Below are positions 33,669-45,818 of a stretch of 64,000 nucleotides of DNA, one piece after another. The first letter of the stretch is position 1. Each line of letters opens with the position of its first letter. The translations under genes were made by a program, and so were the position numbers. The stretch covers positions 62,001 to 126,000 of the forward strand of contig JAYMGJ010000020.1 of assembly GCA_037178675.1 (NCBI GenBank), given 5' to 3'. This DNA comes from Scleroderma bovista. Lineage: Eukaryota; Basidiomycota; Agaricomycetes; Boletales; Sclerodermataceae. Below the pieces are notes generated by a model. It made no database searches, was not told where the DNA came from, and saw only the letters and a program-made list of their open reading frames with translations.

Positions 33669-35913
33669 ATGATGGATACAACTGAACAAGCTGGTAGAAC
33701 TTGTTCAACTGTGGCATCTGACGCAGGATTGCTGGTTCCCATTTCCAAGCCACAAGGTCAGGGGAAACGCACCACGGTGTATATCCAGGACGACTGTCTC
33801 AAGCACCGCTACATACGCACGAAGGATTCTTCGGGAGTCGTTGAACGTCCTGAGCGCCTTCGCGCAGTAAAAATAGGTCTTTCCGCGGCCATTGCTCGTG
33901 CCGAAGAAGCCTTCTCAAATTCAAACACTGCGACCAAGGGAGTGACTAAACCCAAAGATGCCGGTGAACGCGATCCGTCGTTGGAGGCAGACATGCTGGC
34001 AGTTACTCTGGAACGCATGCAAATTGGACGCACACAAGAGGTTGTCACACCCGAGTTACAATCTTCGGTCTCTCTCACGCGTTCCAAAGCAACAGTCGAC
34101 TTGCTGAACCATCCCGCTGTGAAATATGTCCACGGGGACATCGATGGCGATGTCTATCTTGAAAACCTTATTGCTTGGGCACGAGACAGTCGAAATAATA
34201 TTGCAAAGAATGGGATTGAATTTCCCCCGGAGATACCTCTGAACCCTGCGGATGTGTATCGTACGTGGCATTGTTATCAACAAAGCTTGATCGCCACACC
34301 CATGAGTATATATTAATATAGTCTGTCCAACGTCCATCGATGCGATTCAAGGGGCTATCGGTGCTGTATGCGAAGCAATTGATACGGTACTCGCTACTGG
34401 CACATATTCATCCTTAGACGGCCCCAGTGATCATTGCGAACGGGCGTTTGTGGCCATCAGGCCTCCAGGTCATCACTGTGGAGAGGATACACCATGTGGT
34501 TTCTGTTTTGTTAACAATGTGGTGATCGGGACTGCACATGGTACGGACAGGGCAATGGACGTTTGTAATAAGCGCTCACCATTTTCCAGCACACCTGAAG
34601 CACGGTATTAAGCGTGTCGTTATACTTGATATTGATTTGCATCATGGTTAGTTGTTGGTGACTCTCTATATCGTTTCGCTCGTCATCCCCACAGGAAATG
34701 GTACACAATCTCTTATCTGGCAGATAAACGAGGAGACATATCGCCAAACACTGGAGCATGCTTATGCCAAAAATGATGCATCACCTGGCCTTCAAGTGTA
34801 TTACGGATCTCTTCACGATATTCTTTCCTTCCCATGCGAGGTGAGATACGAATTTGCTCCAGGTCACCCATAATGATCACAAGATAGGAGGGGAAACCTA
34901 ATTTGGTTCAAGCTGCATCAACTTCCATCCATGGGGCCCATGGCCAACATATCGAAAACATTCATCTCCAACAGTACGAGTCGAACGAGCACTTTTGGGG
35001 TGAAATTTACCCCAAATACCTCAATCTCATTCACCGTGCGCGAGACTTTCTCGACAGTACTGGAGGTCCGGGAGACGACATCCTCCTTTTCGTCAGGTTT
35101 GTCTGTACTGCAAACATTGGTATGAATATCTTTTTACTGATTTCGTGACTTGAATAGCTGTGGCTTTGATGCCGGCGAGCATGAATATTCATACATGTCC
35201 CGACATAACCGTAAAGTGCCCACTTCCTTTTACCATCGATTTACTCGTGATGCATGCGCCATGGCTGACCAATATGCGCGAGGCCGTCTCGTGAGTGTAT
35301 TGGAAGGGGGGTATAGTGATAGGGCACTTATAGGTGGTGCTATGGCACACCTATGTGGGTTGGTAGACCTGGAGATAGGTGAGGGAGATTGGGTGAATGA
35401 GGAATGGTGGAATGTGGAAAACTTGACTAAGGTCAGATCACCTTCTGCAGCCCGCCTCATGAAGATAACTGATTCTGTAAATAGCTCGAGGAAGTTACCA
35501 AAGCCCGAAAGGGTCCTCGTTCATCTCAGGCCTCCACTCTGGATGCCTGGGTACACCGTACTTCGGAGATTCTGGCCACTCTGGAACCGAACCCTTCTTC
35601 CTCTAAAGGCTCCCATAGTTATTGTGTACCGCCTAGCTCGAGGACACTCCGTGGAAAAAAGAAGGGTGCTGATCGCTCCCCGAGTGACAGCCAAAGCACC
35701 ACCCGGGCCAGATCGATGGATGCCTCTGCAAGGGAGAGGGATGTGAAGGACACATCGCCTCCAGTATCCGAAACGGAGACCTTGGGCTTTCCATTTTCAG
35801 ATAGCCAGCAAGGTCGTCCGAAGCAAGGTACTGAGCCAGGTTCTTCGGCCAGCACTGGCAAGAAACTACCTCGGGTTATTCTTCACGTCCGGCCACCTGC
35901 CGAAAGGGGTTAA
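33669..35913 (+). CDS. HOS3: HOS3-type class II histone deacetylase
   Basis: This is a zinc-dependent lysine deacetylase acting on histones. Seven exons join to 641 residues: 33669-34260, 34322-34540, 34590-34646, 34695-34840, 34888-35096, 35158-35431 and 35485-35913. Active-site blocks are RPPGHHCGEDTPCGFCFVNN (catalytic His pair), VVILDIDLHHGNGTQ (metal Asp and His) and SCGFDAGEHE (metal Asp). The opening, YIQDDCLKHRYIRT..GVVERPERLRAVKIGL, and the continuation after the catalytic domain (LEEVTKARKGPRSSQ) are typical of the Hos3 branch. The tail is Ser/Pro-rich and disordered. The start chosen is the MMD pair; an upstream in-frame Met at 33570 would add an unlikely His/Leu stretch. The intron at 35432-35484 lacks in-frame stops and can be mistaken for coding. 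Confidence 0.93.
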
Positions 35914-36169
35914 CTTTCCTGAAATTCATTGAAACTCTTTCATATCTCCCATAAATATCCACCCCCAATGTCTGCTTCTCCTTTATTCGTGTGTTTGTAT
36001 GACTTTAGTTTCATTCGTAGCGCTGTCCTCCCCCAGCTTGCCTCTGTTCCGACACCTTGTGGCTATATAGATACCGTTCTCATGACACTCAATACAGTTT
36101 ATCGTTTACATTCCTACTGCCAATATCGACAGGTTCCGAAGAAACACGTGAATCAAAATAAGACCTACA

Positions 36170-39100
36170 TCAACCGAGGACAGTTGCTACTAGCTCTAAG
36201 ATCTCCTTTGCGCCCTTCCCCACGTTCTTGTCGTCTTTGGCTATGGATTGCCACACAGATCCATGATGGGGTTCAGCAGCTATGCATTGTTTAATCACCT
36301 CGGCAACATGTTCCTAGGACAATCAGACACATCCATACCACAAATAAATGAACAAAGCTCACCGGCGACCCATGCTGTTTCTCGAACTTGAGCCACCATC
36401 CCCAATGGTCACCAAGATCCTTGTCCTGTCCTGTTGCGACGGAACGGGCGAACCATTGACGTGCCTTTTCAATCTTGCGCTCAGCCCAAAAGAGGCGAGC
36501 CACAGTGCAAGTTACCAGTGCACTATCTTTCGACTTCTTTAACGCGTCGACGGAACGCGACTTCCGAGCAGGGCGTGGTTCTGCCCAGATAGCAAGAGAC
36601 CACAAGTGGCCAGAAGTAGGACACTCTTGCAATCCTCGCGCGAGCGTTGTCTTCGCTTGTGCAGCACCACCTGCACGTTCTTCAACACCAACAGACTCAG
36701 CCCAAAGAGTCTCGTTGGCAGGGTTGAGCAGCCGTGCCTTTTCCAGGAGCGCCCGTGCTTTAATGCTCTTGCCGTCGAGCTCCTCAAGTCGACTAGCAAG
36801 CACCCACAGGGTGACATCTTTGGGGCAGGCTTTTATACCAGCAGCGTATGACGAACGGGCAGCTACATAATTTGCCTGGAACTGATGGATCTGCCCTTGG
36901 ATCATATATAGTTTCGCAAATTTTGGGAATTTGGTGAGTGCAACCGACACAGTCTCAAGGGCAGCTGCATACTGCCCCTGCTGTCGCTCGAAGACGGCAG
37001 ATTTCATCCAAATCTATCATTGTGTGAGACAAACAACGGTCAGGAGTGAAGACAACCTACCCTCTCAGTGTCGGCAACTGTACGCGCACGGACGAGAAGC
37101 TCCCTGGCAACGCCCAATTCACCGTTTTCTGCCTCTAATTTGACAGCAGCCAACCAAATTTGCTCACTCTCCGGGTTTGCAATGAAAGCTTTTTCTAGTA
37201 CTTCGCGAGCTGAAGGTACATCTCCAGCAGTCCATTTCTCTTTGGCAGCCATAAGCCATAGAACCTCAGCTTGCGGACAATAATGCACTGCCTGAGACAA
37301 GACGGCATCGAGTGATTCCCTTGCGGTAAAGTTGGAAAGTTGACAAAGAAGTGGTATCATAATTACTCACCGAGTGCCATGAGCTTTTTCAAGATCGGCT
37401 GCTTTCCGCCATAAATGCCGCTTATCGGGAAACACTTTCAAGGCGTACGCAAGTATTGCCCTTGCAGTGCCAACCTTGTCCCTAGATTCAGCGCTCTCGG
37501 CGTCTGCTACCCAAGTGTCCAGTCGATCTTCTTCCTCAATCTCCATTCCGACTGTTGCTTTGATTATGGCTTCACATGTTCGGGGTGAACCCTCTGATTC
37601 ACAACGCTCCGCCTCCTTGAGCCATTGCTCACGTGTCAATAGTACCTGGTGCCGTCGCAGCTCACGCACTCCCGCCTCAATTGTGCGATCGACCATCTCC
37701 AGTTCCTTCTTACGCATTTCTGCAGGTTTGTCTGGGTCTGCCACGGCTTGCTGTTCCAGTAAACGACCAGCGGCAATCCATATTTCATGTGATGTTGGGA
37801 TCGCTTTGCGTGCTTTGTTGAGGACAGCTTTGGAGCGATCAGGAGTTTCGAGGCGAGCGAGTGCAAGCCAGAGCTCGACCGAGAGGGGGATCACTTCAAC
37901 AGCGCGAGAAAGGAGAATCCGTGCGTCGACCGGCGAAGTTTCAAGATTGACGGTCTCTTTCCACAACCGGACAGAGTTTGGGATGTGTTCAAGAGCTAAA
38001 GGCATATCAGATATATTCAAAAGAAGACACGACAAATGAAACCTTTTCGGAGAACCCGTTTCTTTGCCTTGCTGTCCTGTTCCAGATCAGTGGCAGCAAG
38101 CCATATCTTGACGCTTTGCCCCACATGCTGTACAGCATTGGCAAGAATGACTTTAGCATCTTCTTGGCTCTATAGTGACGAAGTCAACCAGAAGTTCGTG
38201 AATGAAAAATAGTCAGAAAGCTTACATGTAGTCGTGCTGCTTCAAGCCACACGTCTTCACTCTTAGGACAATGCTCGCACCCAGCCTTGATAAGTTTACG
38301 TGCAGCTACCATACGGCCAGCATGTTCTTCTAAACATGCTGCCGCTATCCAGCCAGGAGCGTGTTTGGGATTGGATTTTACAAGCGAATCAAAGAGCATG
38401 CGGGCCCGCTTGATATCCCCAATCTCAGCTTCACTCTTTAGATGGACAGAATTTAGCGAGGTAAGGTAGCCCTTAGGATCAACGGAAGTAGCAGAGCCCG
38501 AGACACTCGATGTACCAGATATCTGGAAGAGAGTGTAAAAGATATTGCCTTCGGTGGGACCTCAACGGCGTACCTGGTCCAGCTTGAGGGACAATATCTT
38601 GTCTCGAGCTTGTCCAATTTCTACAAAATTCGTCATCGTGCCAGCATCGGCAGGTGTGACAAAGCCGTCTTGCTGGTGTAGATGAGTTAACGAAAAGGGG
38701 TACACTCAGTAATATGTATTCACCTGCTGCTGGCTGATGTCAAGGGAGCTCTCATATTCATTCTTCGCTCTATCACCAACGATTATGCTGTCCGGAACAA
38801 CGAATGTCCTTTCATCCTTTCTCCTCTTCTTCCTTGTTAGATTACCTACTTCTGGTATGCTTTCCCATTCCTTGTCGGTGATATCAGACAATCCGCGCTT
38901 CAAATCCGCAAATTGCTGCTGAATTTTTGGACGCTCTGCACGGTGCTTGACAAGCTCTTCATTTTCCCGTGCCTCTCTGCAGAAGGTGATAACATATGTG
39001 AACAATAAAAAAACGATAGCAACTAACCGGAAAGCACACACCTGCGTGCCCGTCGCCGTGCATCCATGTTACGATCGACAGTCTCATATATTTTGTCGGC

Positions 39101-39469
39101 CTCCTTGTCATCCTCCTCGTATTTCATTCCATTAAAGAGACCATATTCGTTGTCTGGATCCTGAAACTGTTCCGAATCGATTTCAGGCTCTTCACCACGT
39201 TTAGCCTGAGCTTCGCTGCCGGAGACATGAGACAAGGAACGAGGCCATACGCAGCAAACAATGACATACGCTATCGTTTCCGCTGAGGGACCCTCTCTTG
39301 CTGGACCGATATCGGAACGTGTCGTGAAACCTGAGGCACTATAAAGGGAGGTAATTATGGTGATCCAACCCGCAATTTCTCATGCTTACCCTCGACCAAG
39401 GCCAGCCACGTAAGACGCTGGTGCTGGCATGGACAAAAATGCCAGCTTGTTGGGTTTGTTAGCAACCAT
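36170..39469 (-). CDS. PRP6: Pre-mRNA-splicing factor PRP6/PRP1, U4/U6.U5 tri-snRNP
   Basis: PRP6 bridges U5 with U4/U6 in the tri-snRNP and is built of HAT/TPR repeats. Eleven exons join to 925 residues: 39390-39469, 39270-39338, 39042-39215, 38724-38976, 38574-38672, 38226-38522, 38043-38169, 37371-37995, 37061-37319, 36363-37013 and 36170-36313. The N-terminal PRP1_N domain is clear: [35 protein letters not shown] spans the first intron, followed by [22 protein letters not shown]. The rest is a series of HAT units such as [20 protein letters not shown] and LWAESVGVE. The last exon ([17 protein letters not shown]) matches the family C-terminus. It is convergent with HOS3, 256 bases away. 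Confidence 0.95.
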
Positions 39470-40006
39470 AGTTGCGAGTGTAAAAACGAGAATGAAGTCA
39501 AAGACACAGTACTCTAGTCTCCCCAAGGCAGACCAAAGATTCGATGGAAGTCTCCGACTACAGTATATACTCGGCACTCGTAGGCCAGGAGTACTGACTA
39601 ATCACTGTTCCGAACTCCGCTTCCAATAGTTCTCAACAATCCAGAATCCAGATTATTCTAGTCACCAGACTAACTCTCTACATTCAATCAAAATTTCGCA
39701 GTGCTACTCTACAATTACTCTATCTATCGCCTGTTCCTGGTTCAATATTTGCATATTCCAGGTATGGATTCAGCCTTTGTTGCCAGTGACCACGCAATGA
39801 TCGAAAACACAGGTCTTCAAGCATGACATTTTTAACTCCCCGCTACTCGATGCTTCCAAGGTCTCAAGCTATTCCCTTCATTGTCGTTTATCTCTTATTT
39901 CTTTGCGTCAACATCTTCAACTTGTGGTGAATGCACCGTCCAGGAACATCAGATGTAACCCTACCTATCACAGTTTCCCAGAAAACTAACTCTTATATGT
40001 CCATGC
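39470..40006. other. PRP6 promoter and spacer, no gene seen
   Basis: The stretch upstream of PRP6 is AT-rich with no coding signal that I can support. Confidence 0.4.
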
Positions 40007-40171
40007 TCAGATCGCAGTCACAGGGTCGACTGCGGCAGGTTCGGAAGTTAATATGACAGGTCCGATGCCCAAAGGGAATGTTGGAGCTACGGCTGTCGCT
40101 TCACTTTTCACGGCCTCCACTGAATAAAGCACGACGAGGACAAGGAATGAAACGACAAAGCTGGGGTACAT
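40007..40171 (-). CDS. Small secreted peptide precursor 1 (54 aa)
   Basis: This is a 54-residue frame too short for routine gene callers. Residues 1-20 (MYPSFVVSFLVLVVLYSVEA) are a textbook signal peptide, with a cleavage site after SVEA. The mature part is about 34 residues, rich in Ala, Pro, Val and Thr, with no cysteine. A TATAAA on the minus strand at 40233-40238 stands 62-67 bases before the ATG. A second gene at 42374 has the same signal-peptide pattern, codon for codon in the core (FVV/F-S-F-x-VLVV), and the same promoter layout, which is the main support that both are genes. Function unknown; it could be an effector-like or signalling peptide. Confidence 0.5.
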   Translation of the reverse strand: MYPSFVVSFLVLVVLYSVEAVKSEATAVAPTFPLGIGPVILTSEPAAVDPVTAI

Positions 40172-40232
40172 CTGGAAGGTAGTTTCGGAGTATGATACGC
40201 TGTTGGTTCACACTTGATGCCGCTCATGGGAA

Positions 40233-40238
40233 TTTATA
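40233..40238 (-). promoter_or_regulatory. TATA box of secreted peptide gene 1
   Basis: CTATAAAT on the minus strand, 62-67 bases upstream of the ATG at 40171. The same octamer stands before the related gene at 42374. Confidence 0.5.
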
Positions 40239-42297
40239 GATTTGCACTAGTGGCCTAGCGCCTTGGACGGCGCACCGGCCGTAAATCGACATACAAAATC
40301 ACCTGTCTTGCCAATTCCCTGTGCTGAGTAAGTTACTATCCACGCAGCGAAATCTGTCAATTAAATAAGGGAATGGTAAGAGTGACAAATTAGAAAACTA
40401 AGGCTACTTCGCACCTCTGGAAATCCACAATCTCCATGACTCTGGCTTGTTTAATCTGGTAAGTATTATGAAACATCAGTATGTCGAAGGCGGTTCTGTT
40501 TGGTATCATAACACCTTAATTATCGTGTGACACGGTACTTCTAATGTGGCCCATTGCCTTTATAATTTGATCCAGGTGAGCTTCGATCGGATTCCTTGGG
40601 TTCGACACTTGTTATTGACGACCCAAGTTCCTGTTATGTATATAGCAACAACTCTTGCACCTTCGGTTTGGCCTCCATCTGACACATTATCACTGTACCT
40701 CACCACACTAAGAGTCCATGCATTGTTGAGGGATGTCTTGCAAGATTGGACTGAAATCATAGGAACAACTCCCAGCAGAATTGACTGCCGAGGAGCTTAC
40801 CAAATTGCTTCCAGTGCGATTATCTCGTATAACGGTTCCTCGATATAACTTATGGTTGCCAGTGTCATATCTGGGTCCCTTAGTCCATGAACGGGCTGTA
40901 GTTCATGTTGAAGTGTCCAGATTCGGAGAACCGCTTTCTGGTTGTTTCTAGTAATCGAACTTGGCTGGCGTAATTGTTTCACGAACCCCGGACTTACCGT
41001 GCTTAGAATGAGTCTCGATGAGCTGTGGAGCTGTGATGGACCTATAACTGCCATCCTGATCAAACATCCTACGCGATATGCAGATCCTTGGAAGGCATTG
41101 CACTGTTCGAAGACGTTATATACACGACGGTTGGTTATCAGACACACTAGCCGTAGATGGATAGGGGCGTGCCGTGTGGAAAAGTGCTATATGATCGGGG
41201 TGAGTCGTGGGTTGAGTGCGGTGAACGGCCTTCCTCACATTGTATCGTTCGTATACTACCGGTGACAGGAGCCATGCTCCACACACTAGGACTACCTTTG
41301 AAACGCAGCTGAGGGGGTACGTTAGTTCGGTGATCCAAGATACATGTGGAGTTCGGTCGGAACTCGATGGCGCGGGGAGTAAAATGGTGGTGCGCGGCGA
41401 GGTTCGCAGACCCGCTGGATGGCCGGAAATGTCACCATAAAATACTGCATAACTCGAGAATAACTAAAGAGATTTCACATACGCTAGAATTGCACCATGC
41501 CCCATAAGAGGGATGGAGAAATACGAACGCCACTCTCGGGTCAAGTTGTTCGAACATGAACAGACAACTACCTGTACGAAGCCAATATGGACGGGACTTA
41601 GGCCCGCATTCATAATGCCTTTCGGTTTCGAGTGGGGCTCCTTCCCTGATGCGACCAATCTAACTGAAGCTAGTGAGGCTCTCTTTTCCGTGTATATGAA
41701 ACATCGATACTAGATTGTGTCAGGTCGTAGATCAACAGGGCGATAAGTACCGGAAATCCCTTGTAAGTCGGCAGCCGACCCTGGAAAAGTGCTGATTTCG
41801 TAGTGTGCAAAATTAATGCCATTGCAATGTTGACTGCCGACACGTGTGCAAGTTGCAAAGTTATATGTACCTAACCCAAATTATGAGGGTCCATTTGCAC
41901 TGGAGTTAGCCGTTGAGAATAGGGAAATCAGGAGGGTAAAAATGTTAACCAACCTTAAATGACATCCAGCAGCTGCACGTAATTAGGAAAGGTTCATAAG
42001 ATTTGCATCATGTCGACATACCAGTGTAGTGTCTGTGAACACAGGAGCATGTATTTACAAGAATCATTCACGAGGAACGGTACCAAAGTCAAATCGGAGA
42101 TAGTGTAAGTGCGGGCATATCAGTGGGGCTACTAGGTGCTTCACACTTACCGGGAGGAAATCGGACGTCTTTAAAATCGTTGGGGGTAAGGAGGGGTCTA
42201 GTATAAAATCAGAAACGGCGTATCGCGGGTGATGAAACTGCAAAGCGAGTGGTGCGAGTTCCAGTGTGCTCTTCTAGGCGGAGGGTTAACGCAGACC
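40239..42297. other. Gene-poor region between the two small secreted peptide genes
   Basis: About 2.1 kb. Frames 40546-40848, 40942-41265 and 41513-41713 (plus) and 40797-41147 (minus) lack motifs, splice continuation or coding-like composition. No transposon hallmarks are seen. Confidence 0.4.
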
Positions 42298-42303
42298 TAT
42301 AAA
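42298..42303 (+). promoter_or_regulatory. TATA box of secreted peptide gene 2
   Basis: CTATAAAT context, 71-76 bases before the ATG at 42374, matching the promoter of the 40171 gene. Confidence 0.5.
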
Positions 42304-42373
42304 TCGTCAGTGACAACCCCATCCTGGAACCAGTCTCGAGTCCCACTGGAAACCGTTGTCTTCGCACTCGCAA

Positions 42374-42553
42374 ATGCGCCATACATTCGTCTTCTCGTTT
42401 GTTGTCCTCGTCGTGGTTCACATGGTGGGAGCCTTGCCGCAGCCAGGTCCAGCTGCAGAAGCAGTTAAGAGGACAGAGGCGGCTGCTGAAGGCGACCTTG
42501 ATGGTGTACTTGGGTTACTCGGGTTACTTGGTGATCTCACTGGTGGCCTCTAG
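42374..42553 (+). CDS. Small secreted peptide precursor 2 (59 aa) with dibasic site
   Basis: This is a 59-residue frame. Residues 1-20 (MRHTFVFSFVVLVVVHMVGA) form a signal peptide closely like that of the 40171 gene, with VLVV encoded by nearly identical codons. After it comes a Pro/Ala-rich propeptide ending in Val-Lys-Arg, a Kex2-type dibasic site, then a Gly/Leu-rich C-terminal peptide (GVLGLLGLLGDLTGGL) that would be amphipathic. The predicted product is a secreted, processed peptide of about 26 residues. The CTATAAAT box upstream and the similar leader (GAACCA...GAAAC) in both genes suggest a duplicated gene unit. There is no cysteine and no CAAX end, so it is not a classical mushroom pheromone. 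Confidence 0.55.
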   Translation: MRHTFVFSFVVLVVVHMVGALPQPGPAAEAVKRTEAAAEGDLDGVLGLLGLLGDLTGGL

Positions 42554-43029
42554 TCCGTTGGCATTTCAGCCACCATCTGTAAGATTTCATCCGACTGTTC
42601 GGATGACACGCTCACTTCACCTTGAAGGGGAAAGAAGAGATTGATACCACTAGGGAAAACCCAAGATTCCGGTGCAATGTTAGCGGTGGAACAGTTGTAG
42701 AGATGCCGATACGCCTGTCTCCTAAAGAACATTTGTAAGCTACTACTCACGGGAATGGTTGGGTATCGACTGCCAGTAGAAATGTACAATTCGATGAAAC
42801 TGTCCTTTTGTTGTCCGGATTCTACGAACATTTACACAATGCCCTTTGTCTATGTAGTTCCCAGCAGGTGGCCCACAGCCCTCCCATTATCTTTGACATA
42901 CGGAACACGCGAGGTTAATTTCGTGCCATTCAACACAAAGCTTAGTACACAAAGGGCCCGCGGTGCGAGTAGAATCCCCTCAGCTATAATACAAATGTAC
43001 ATACTCACTCCTTGTCCTTTAAGGCGGGG
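42554..43029. other. Spacer downstream of the MetE-like gene, no gene seen
   Basis: Short frames on both strands (42550-42831 minus, 42755 onward plus) have no recognisable content. The plus frame is antisense to the end of the methyltransferase gene. Confidence 0.4.
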
Positions 43030-44564
43030 TCATGCGTCGGACCAGATACTGGTTGCTAGATCCTTCACCAGTGCCAATTTCTTCCGCATATCTTCCATTC
43101 CAAGCAAGTTCCCCTCCTCGTGCGAAGCAAAACCACACTGCGGAGACACGCTGATCCTTTGCAGCGCTTCCTCCTCGGTTTCACCGCTACCGCTGGCCAT
43201 GACCCTCGCCGCTGCCAAAACACGTTCCTTCAAAACCTGCTTGTCTTCTAATTCCGGGAATTTGCTCGTTACAAGCCCAAGCACGACGGACTTATTCTTC
43301 GGTAGGTGTTGCAGCGGTTCGAAGGTACCTTTCCAAAAATAATTGAGGTCACTGAATATCCTGTTACGAGCTCCGCTCACCGGCACGCTCAGTGTCATAT
43401 TCAAGGTAGTAACAGTCAACGTTGATTTCGTTGAATATCTTCACCGCGATGGCGTCATAGCCGCCTTCGGAGAAGTGGATCGAATGTCGGAAGTTGCCGC
43501 GACACAAGTGCAGGCCAATGGTCATGTCGGCTGGGCGAGAGACGAGACAATCGTTATACAGCTGTATATAGCGATCCAGCAGCGCATCCGAGTCCTCGCC
43601 AGCCTCTTTCATACCATTAAGCATTGACTCGGCGCAAAAATAAGCAAGTAGCGGATCGTCAATTTGTGCGTTGCGTAGCCCAGCGGCGTAGAGGATCTCG
43701 AGTTCGCGACGGTAAGCGGCTGCAATATCGTCAAAATATTCATCCTGGTTCGCGTATACGCTCTGTTTGAAGGCATGCTCGCCTGCCCTTCGTTACCATT
43801 TCTGCAATTACGTTAAGACGGGACGCCGTACCATGACGTAGATGAAACCATTCTGGGGCAGCGAGGGTAAGCTTAATGTGCTTCACTTCCTCGGGTCGCA
43901 CGAGTGCTTTCAGAGCCTCCAGTTGAGGCAAGTAACCAGACTTGACGTGCTTGATCTTTCCCGTACATAATGTCGTGCCTGCGGGCTTTGTGTCTGATTA
44001 TGGGTAAGGACAAGGTGCTGATTATGTTTAACCGGAAACCCACTATTCGCCACAAAAGCCCGGATATCGGGAACGTAGAGCTGGAAGGCAGTAAATAATG
44101 GTACTCCAAACAATATTGCATCACCAACCTTGAAGATGTCAAGGGGTGGGTTATAAACCTCTGCACATTTTTAATCCAAGCTGTCAAGAACTGAAAGGAC
44201 GTAGCTCACCTTCAAAGCCTTCAAGGTGTTCGAAGAATCCGTCATAAAACCTGATAAAAAATTGTGACAGCAATACCAATGATCATGACATCAAAGACAA
44301 ACATGTGACGTCTGAAGAAGCGATCAGGCAAGAGTAATATGGACACCCCTGCACTGACCTATATTCACCATCGGTCAGGCTCTTAATACCGACCTCTCTC
44401 TGCATGCATATCGCCTCTTCAACGGCTTTATCCTCTAGCTCACGTAGCTGCTCATAGGCGAGCTTTTTCGTGTCAAAATTTCTCCTAGCCTCTAGTAGAT
44501 AGTCTGGGCGAAGGAGGGAGCCTATATGCTCAGCTCGGAAAGGTGGGTTGTATTTGAAGGACAT
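43030..44564 (-). CDS. MetE-like cobalamin-independent methyltransferase (single C-terminal-type domain)
   Basis: This is a one-domain relative of the C-terminal half of methionine synthase MetE, a UROD-like barrel that binds zinc. Seven exons join to 387 residues: 44359-44564, 44210-44250, 44129-44160, 44044-44080, 43832-43978, 43381-43782 and 43030-43328. Motifs are FRAEHIGSLLRPDYLLEAR, SLTDGEYR, APEWFHLRHGEHAFKQSVY, QIDDPLLAYF, MTIGLHLCRGN (His-x-Cys zinc ligands), CYYLEYDTERAG and SPQCGFAS with the third ligand Cys. The intron at 44081-44128 is 48 nt and stop-free, so the unspliced message would carry a 16-residue in-frame insert. The methyl acceptor is unknown for this fungal branch; a thiol such as homocysteine is likely. 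Confidence 0.88.
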
Positions 44565-44981
44565 CCTAGCTGGAGGGAGGAGCCAATGATAGGACGGTTT
44601 ATAAAAGCGACTTGAGAATGGGATTTCCCCCCTTATAACGATTGGCACATCGTATACGCCGTGGAACAGGTGCTTGGTCTTATCCCACGGCGCATGAGGA
44701 CAAAGGTGCGATCAACGGTCGTGCTCTTCTCATCAGATTATGCGGCTTATGGAGAGGAAAGGCGCTGGCTTATCTGTTTGGTGGCATTTCGTCGTGGTAG
44801 ATAAAGAAAACGTAAACCACCAAGTGAAGGAAGGACTATTTAGGCGATCCATTTAGCCCGGAAGAAGGATACAACGCGAGTGTTGTGGCGATGGCGGGGA
44901 GAAATATGTTAGGCTCGTCGTTTCTAATCCAGCAGCTCACAAGGCTGATATGAGGTGCCCACATAAGCTTCATGATACTTC
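44565..44981. other. Spacer between the MetE-like gene and ISA2
   Basis: No gene is seen. It contains the promoter of the MetE-like gene and the 3' flank of ISA2. Confidence 0.45.
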
Positions 44982-45724
44982 CTACTCCTTCATTTCCCAG
45001 CTTATTCCACAGCCGCAGCCACCCTTTGCCTGAGGGTTAGCAACTATCCGAAAAGAGCTACCGATGAGCTCCGTGGCAAAATCAACGACTGAACCATTGA
45101 TCATAGGAAGCGACACGGCATCAATATATAGATTAGATGGCTGTAAGTCGGGGTGTACCAGATGACTGCAAGAAACGTATCATTCAAAGAATTTATTTAT
45201 AATTGAACAATTAGGACGTACTAATCTCCGAGGACGCGTTTACTTGCAAGAGCCATCTTGTACTGGTATCCATGACACCCGCCAGACTCGACAGAAATTC
45301 GGAGTGCCGCATCTGGGTTACCTTCCCGAATGGAAATTGTTCTCAATTGCTTTTGCAACATGTGAGCTGATTCCGAGGAGAAAAGTAGGGGACAACGCAC
45401 TTCCGCGGCGCGATCCGTGAGCATGAGCTGGATCTGGTCTTCTGGTATCAGGTCCACCTCGACCTCTCCTTCCTCTAGTTCCTTCACCGTTGGTGATGTC
45501 AGGACTGTTGCATGGGACTTTGGGATAGAAGCGACTTGGGAAGAAAGCGGGCGACTGCATCTGCTGGCTATCCTGTTTCTTGGGCGGTGCATCATGGTGC
45601 GCGAAAACGGCCGACATGGTACTGTGAAAGCATGCGGAAGGATCGCTTGTGTACGGAAGTACGAATGGGTTGCCTGTTTCCAGCACCGTAGAGACCAGCG
45701 AGGAGTACTGGCTAGCACGTTCAT
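44982..45724 (-). CDS. ISA2: Mitochondrial iron-sulfur cluster assembly protein ISA2
   Basis: Isa2 works with Isa1 and Iba57 in the mitochondrial matrix to build 4Fe-4S clusters. Exons 45401-45724, 45222-45349 and 44982-45165 give 211 residues. The first 90 are rich in Arg and Ser, a mitochondrial presequence. The A-type carrier domain shows ESGGCHGYQYKM with the first Cys, then INGSVVDFATELIGSSFRI, and NPQAKGGCGCGISW with the paired C-terminal Cys. The intron at 45350-45400 is 51 nt and stop-free. Its start codon is 94 bases from that of SPP2 on the other strand, so the two share a promoter. Confidence 0.94.
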
Positions 45725-45818
45725 GGTTTCGTTCCTCCTCCCGCCGAGCGGTGCTTGCTAAGGCAAAGTCACGTGATCCTATATTCTGGCTCGCACCGAG
45801 TCAAAGACTAAATCCACC
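45725..45818. promoter_or_regulatory. Bidirectional promoter ISA2/SPP2
   Basis: Only 94 bases separate the two divergent start codons. No TATA box is evident, as expected for housekeeping genes. Confidence 0.6.

Noticed and set aside
40942..41265. 107-codon plus-strand frame
   Set aside because: No family resemblance and no splice partners; it lies in a gene-poor stretch.
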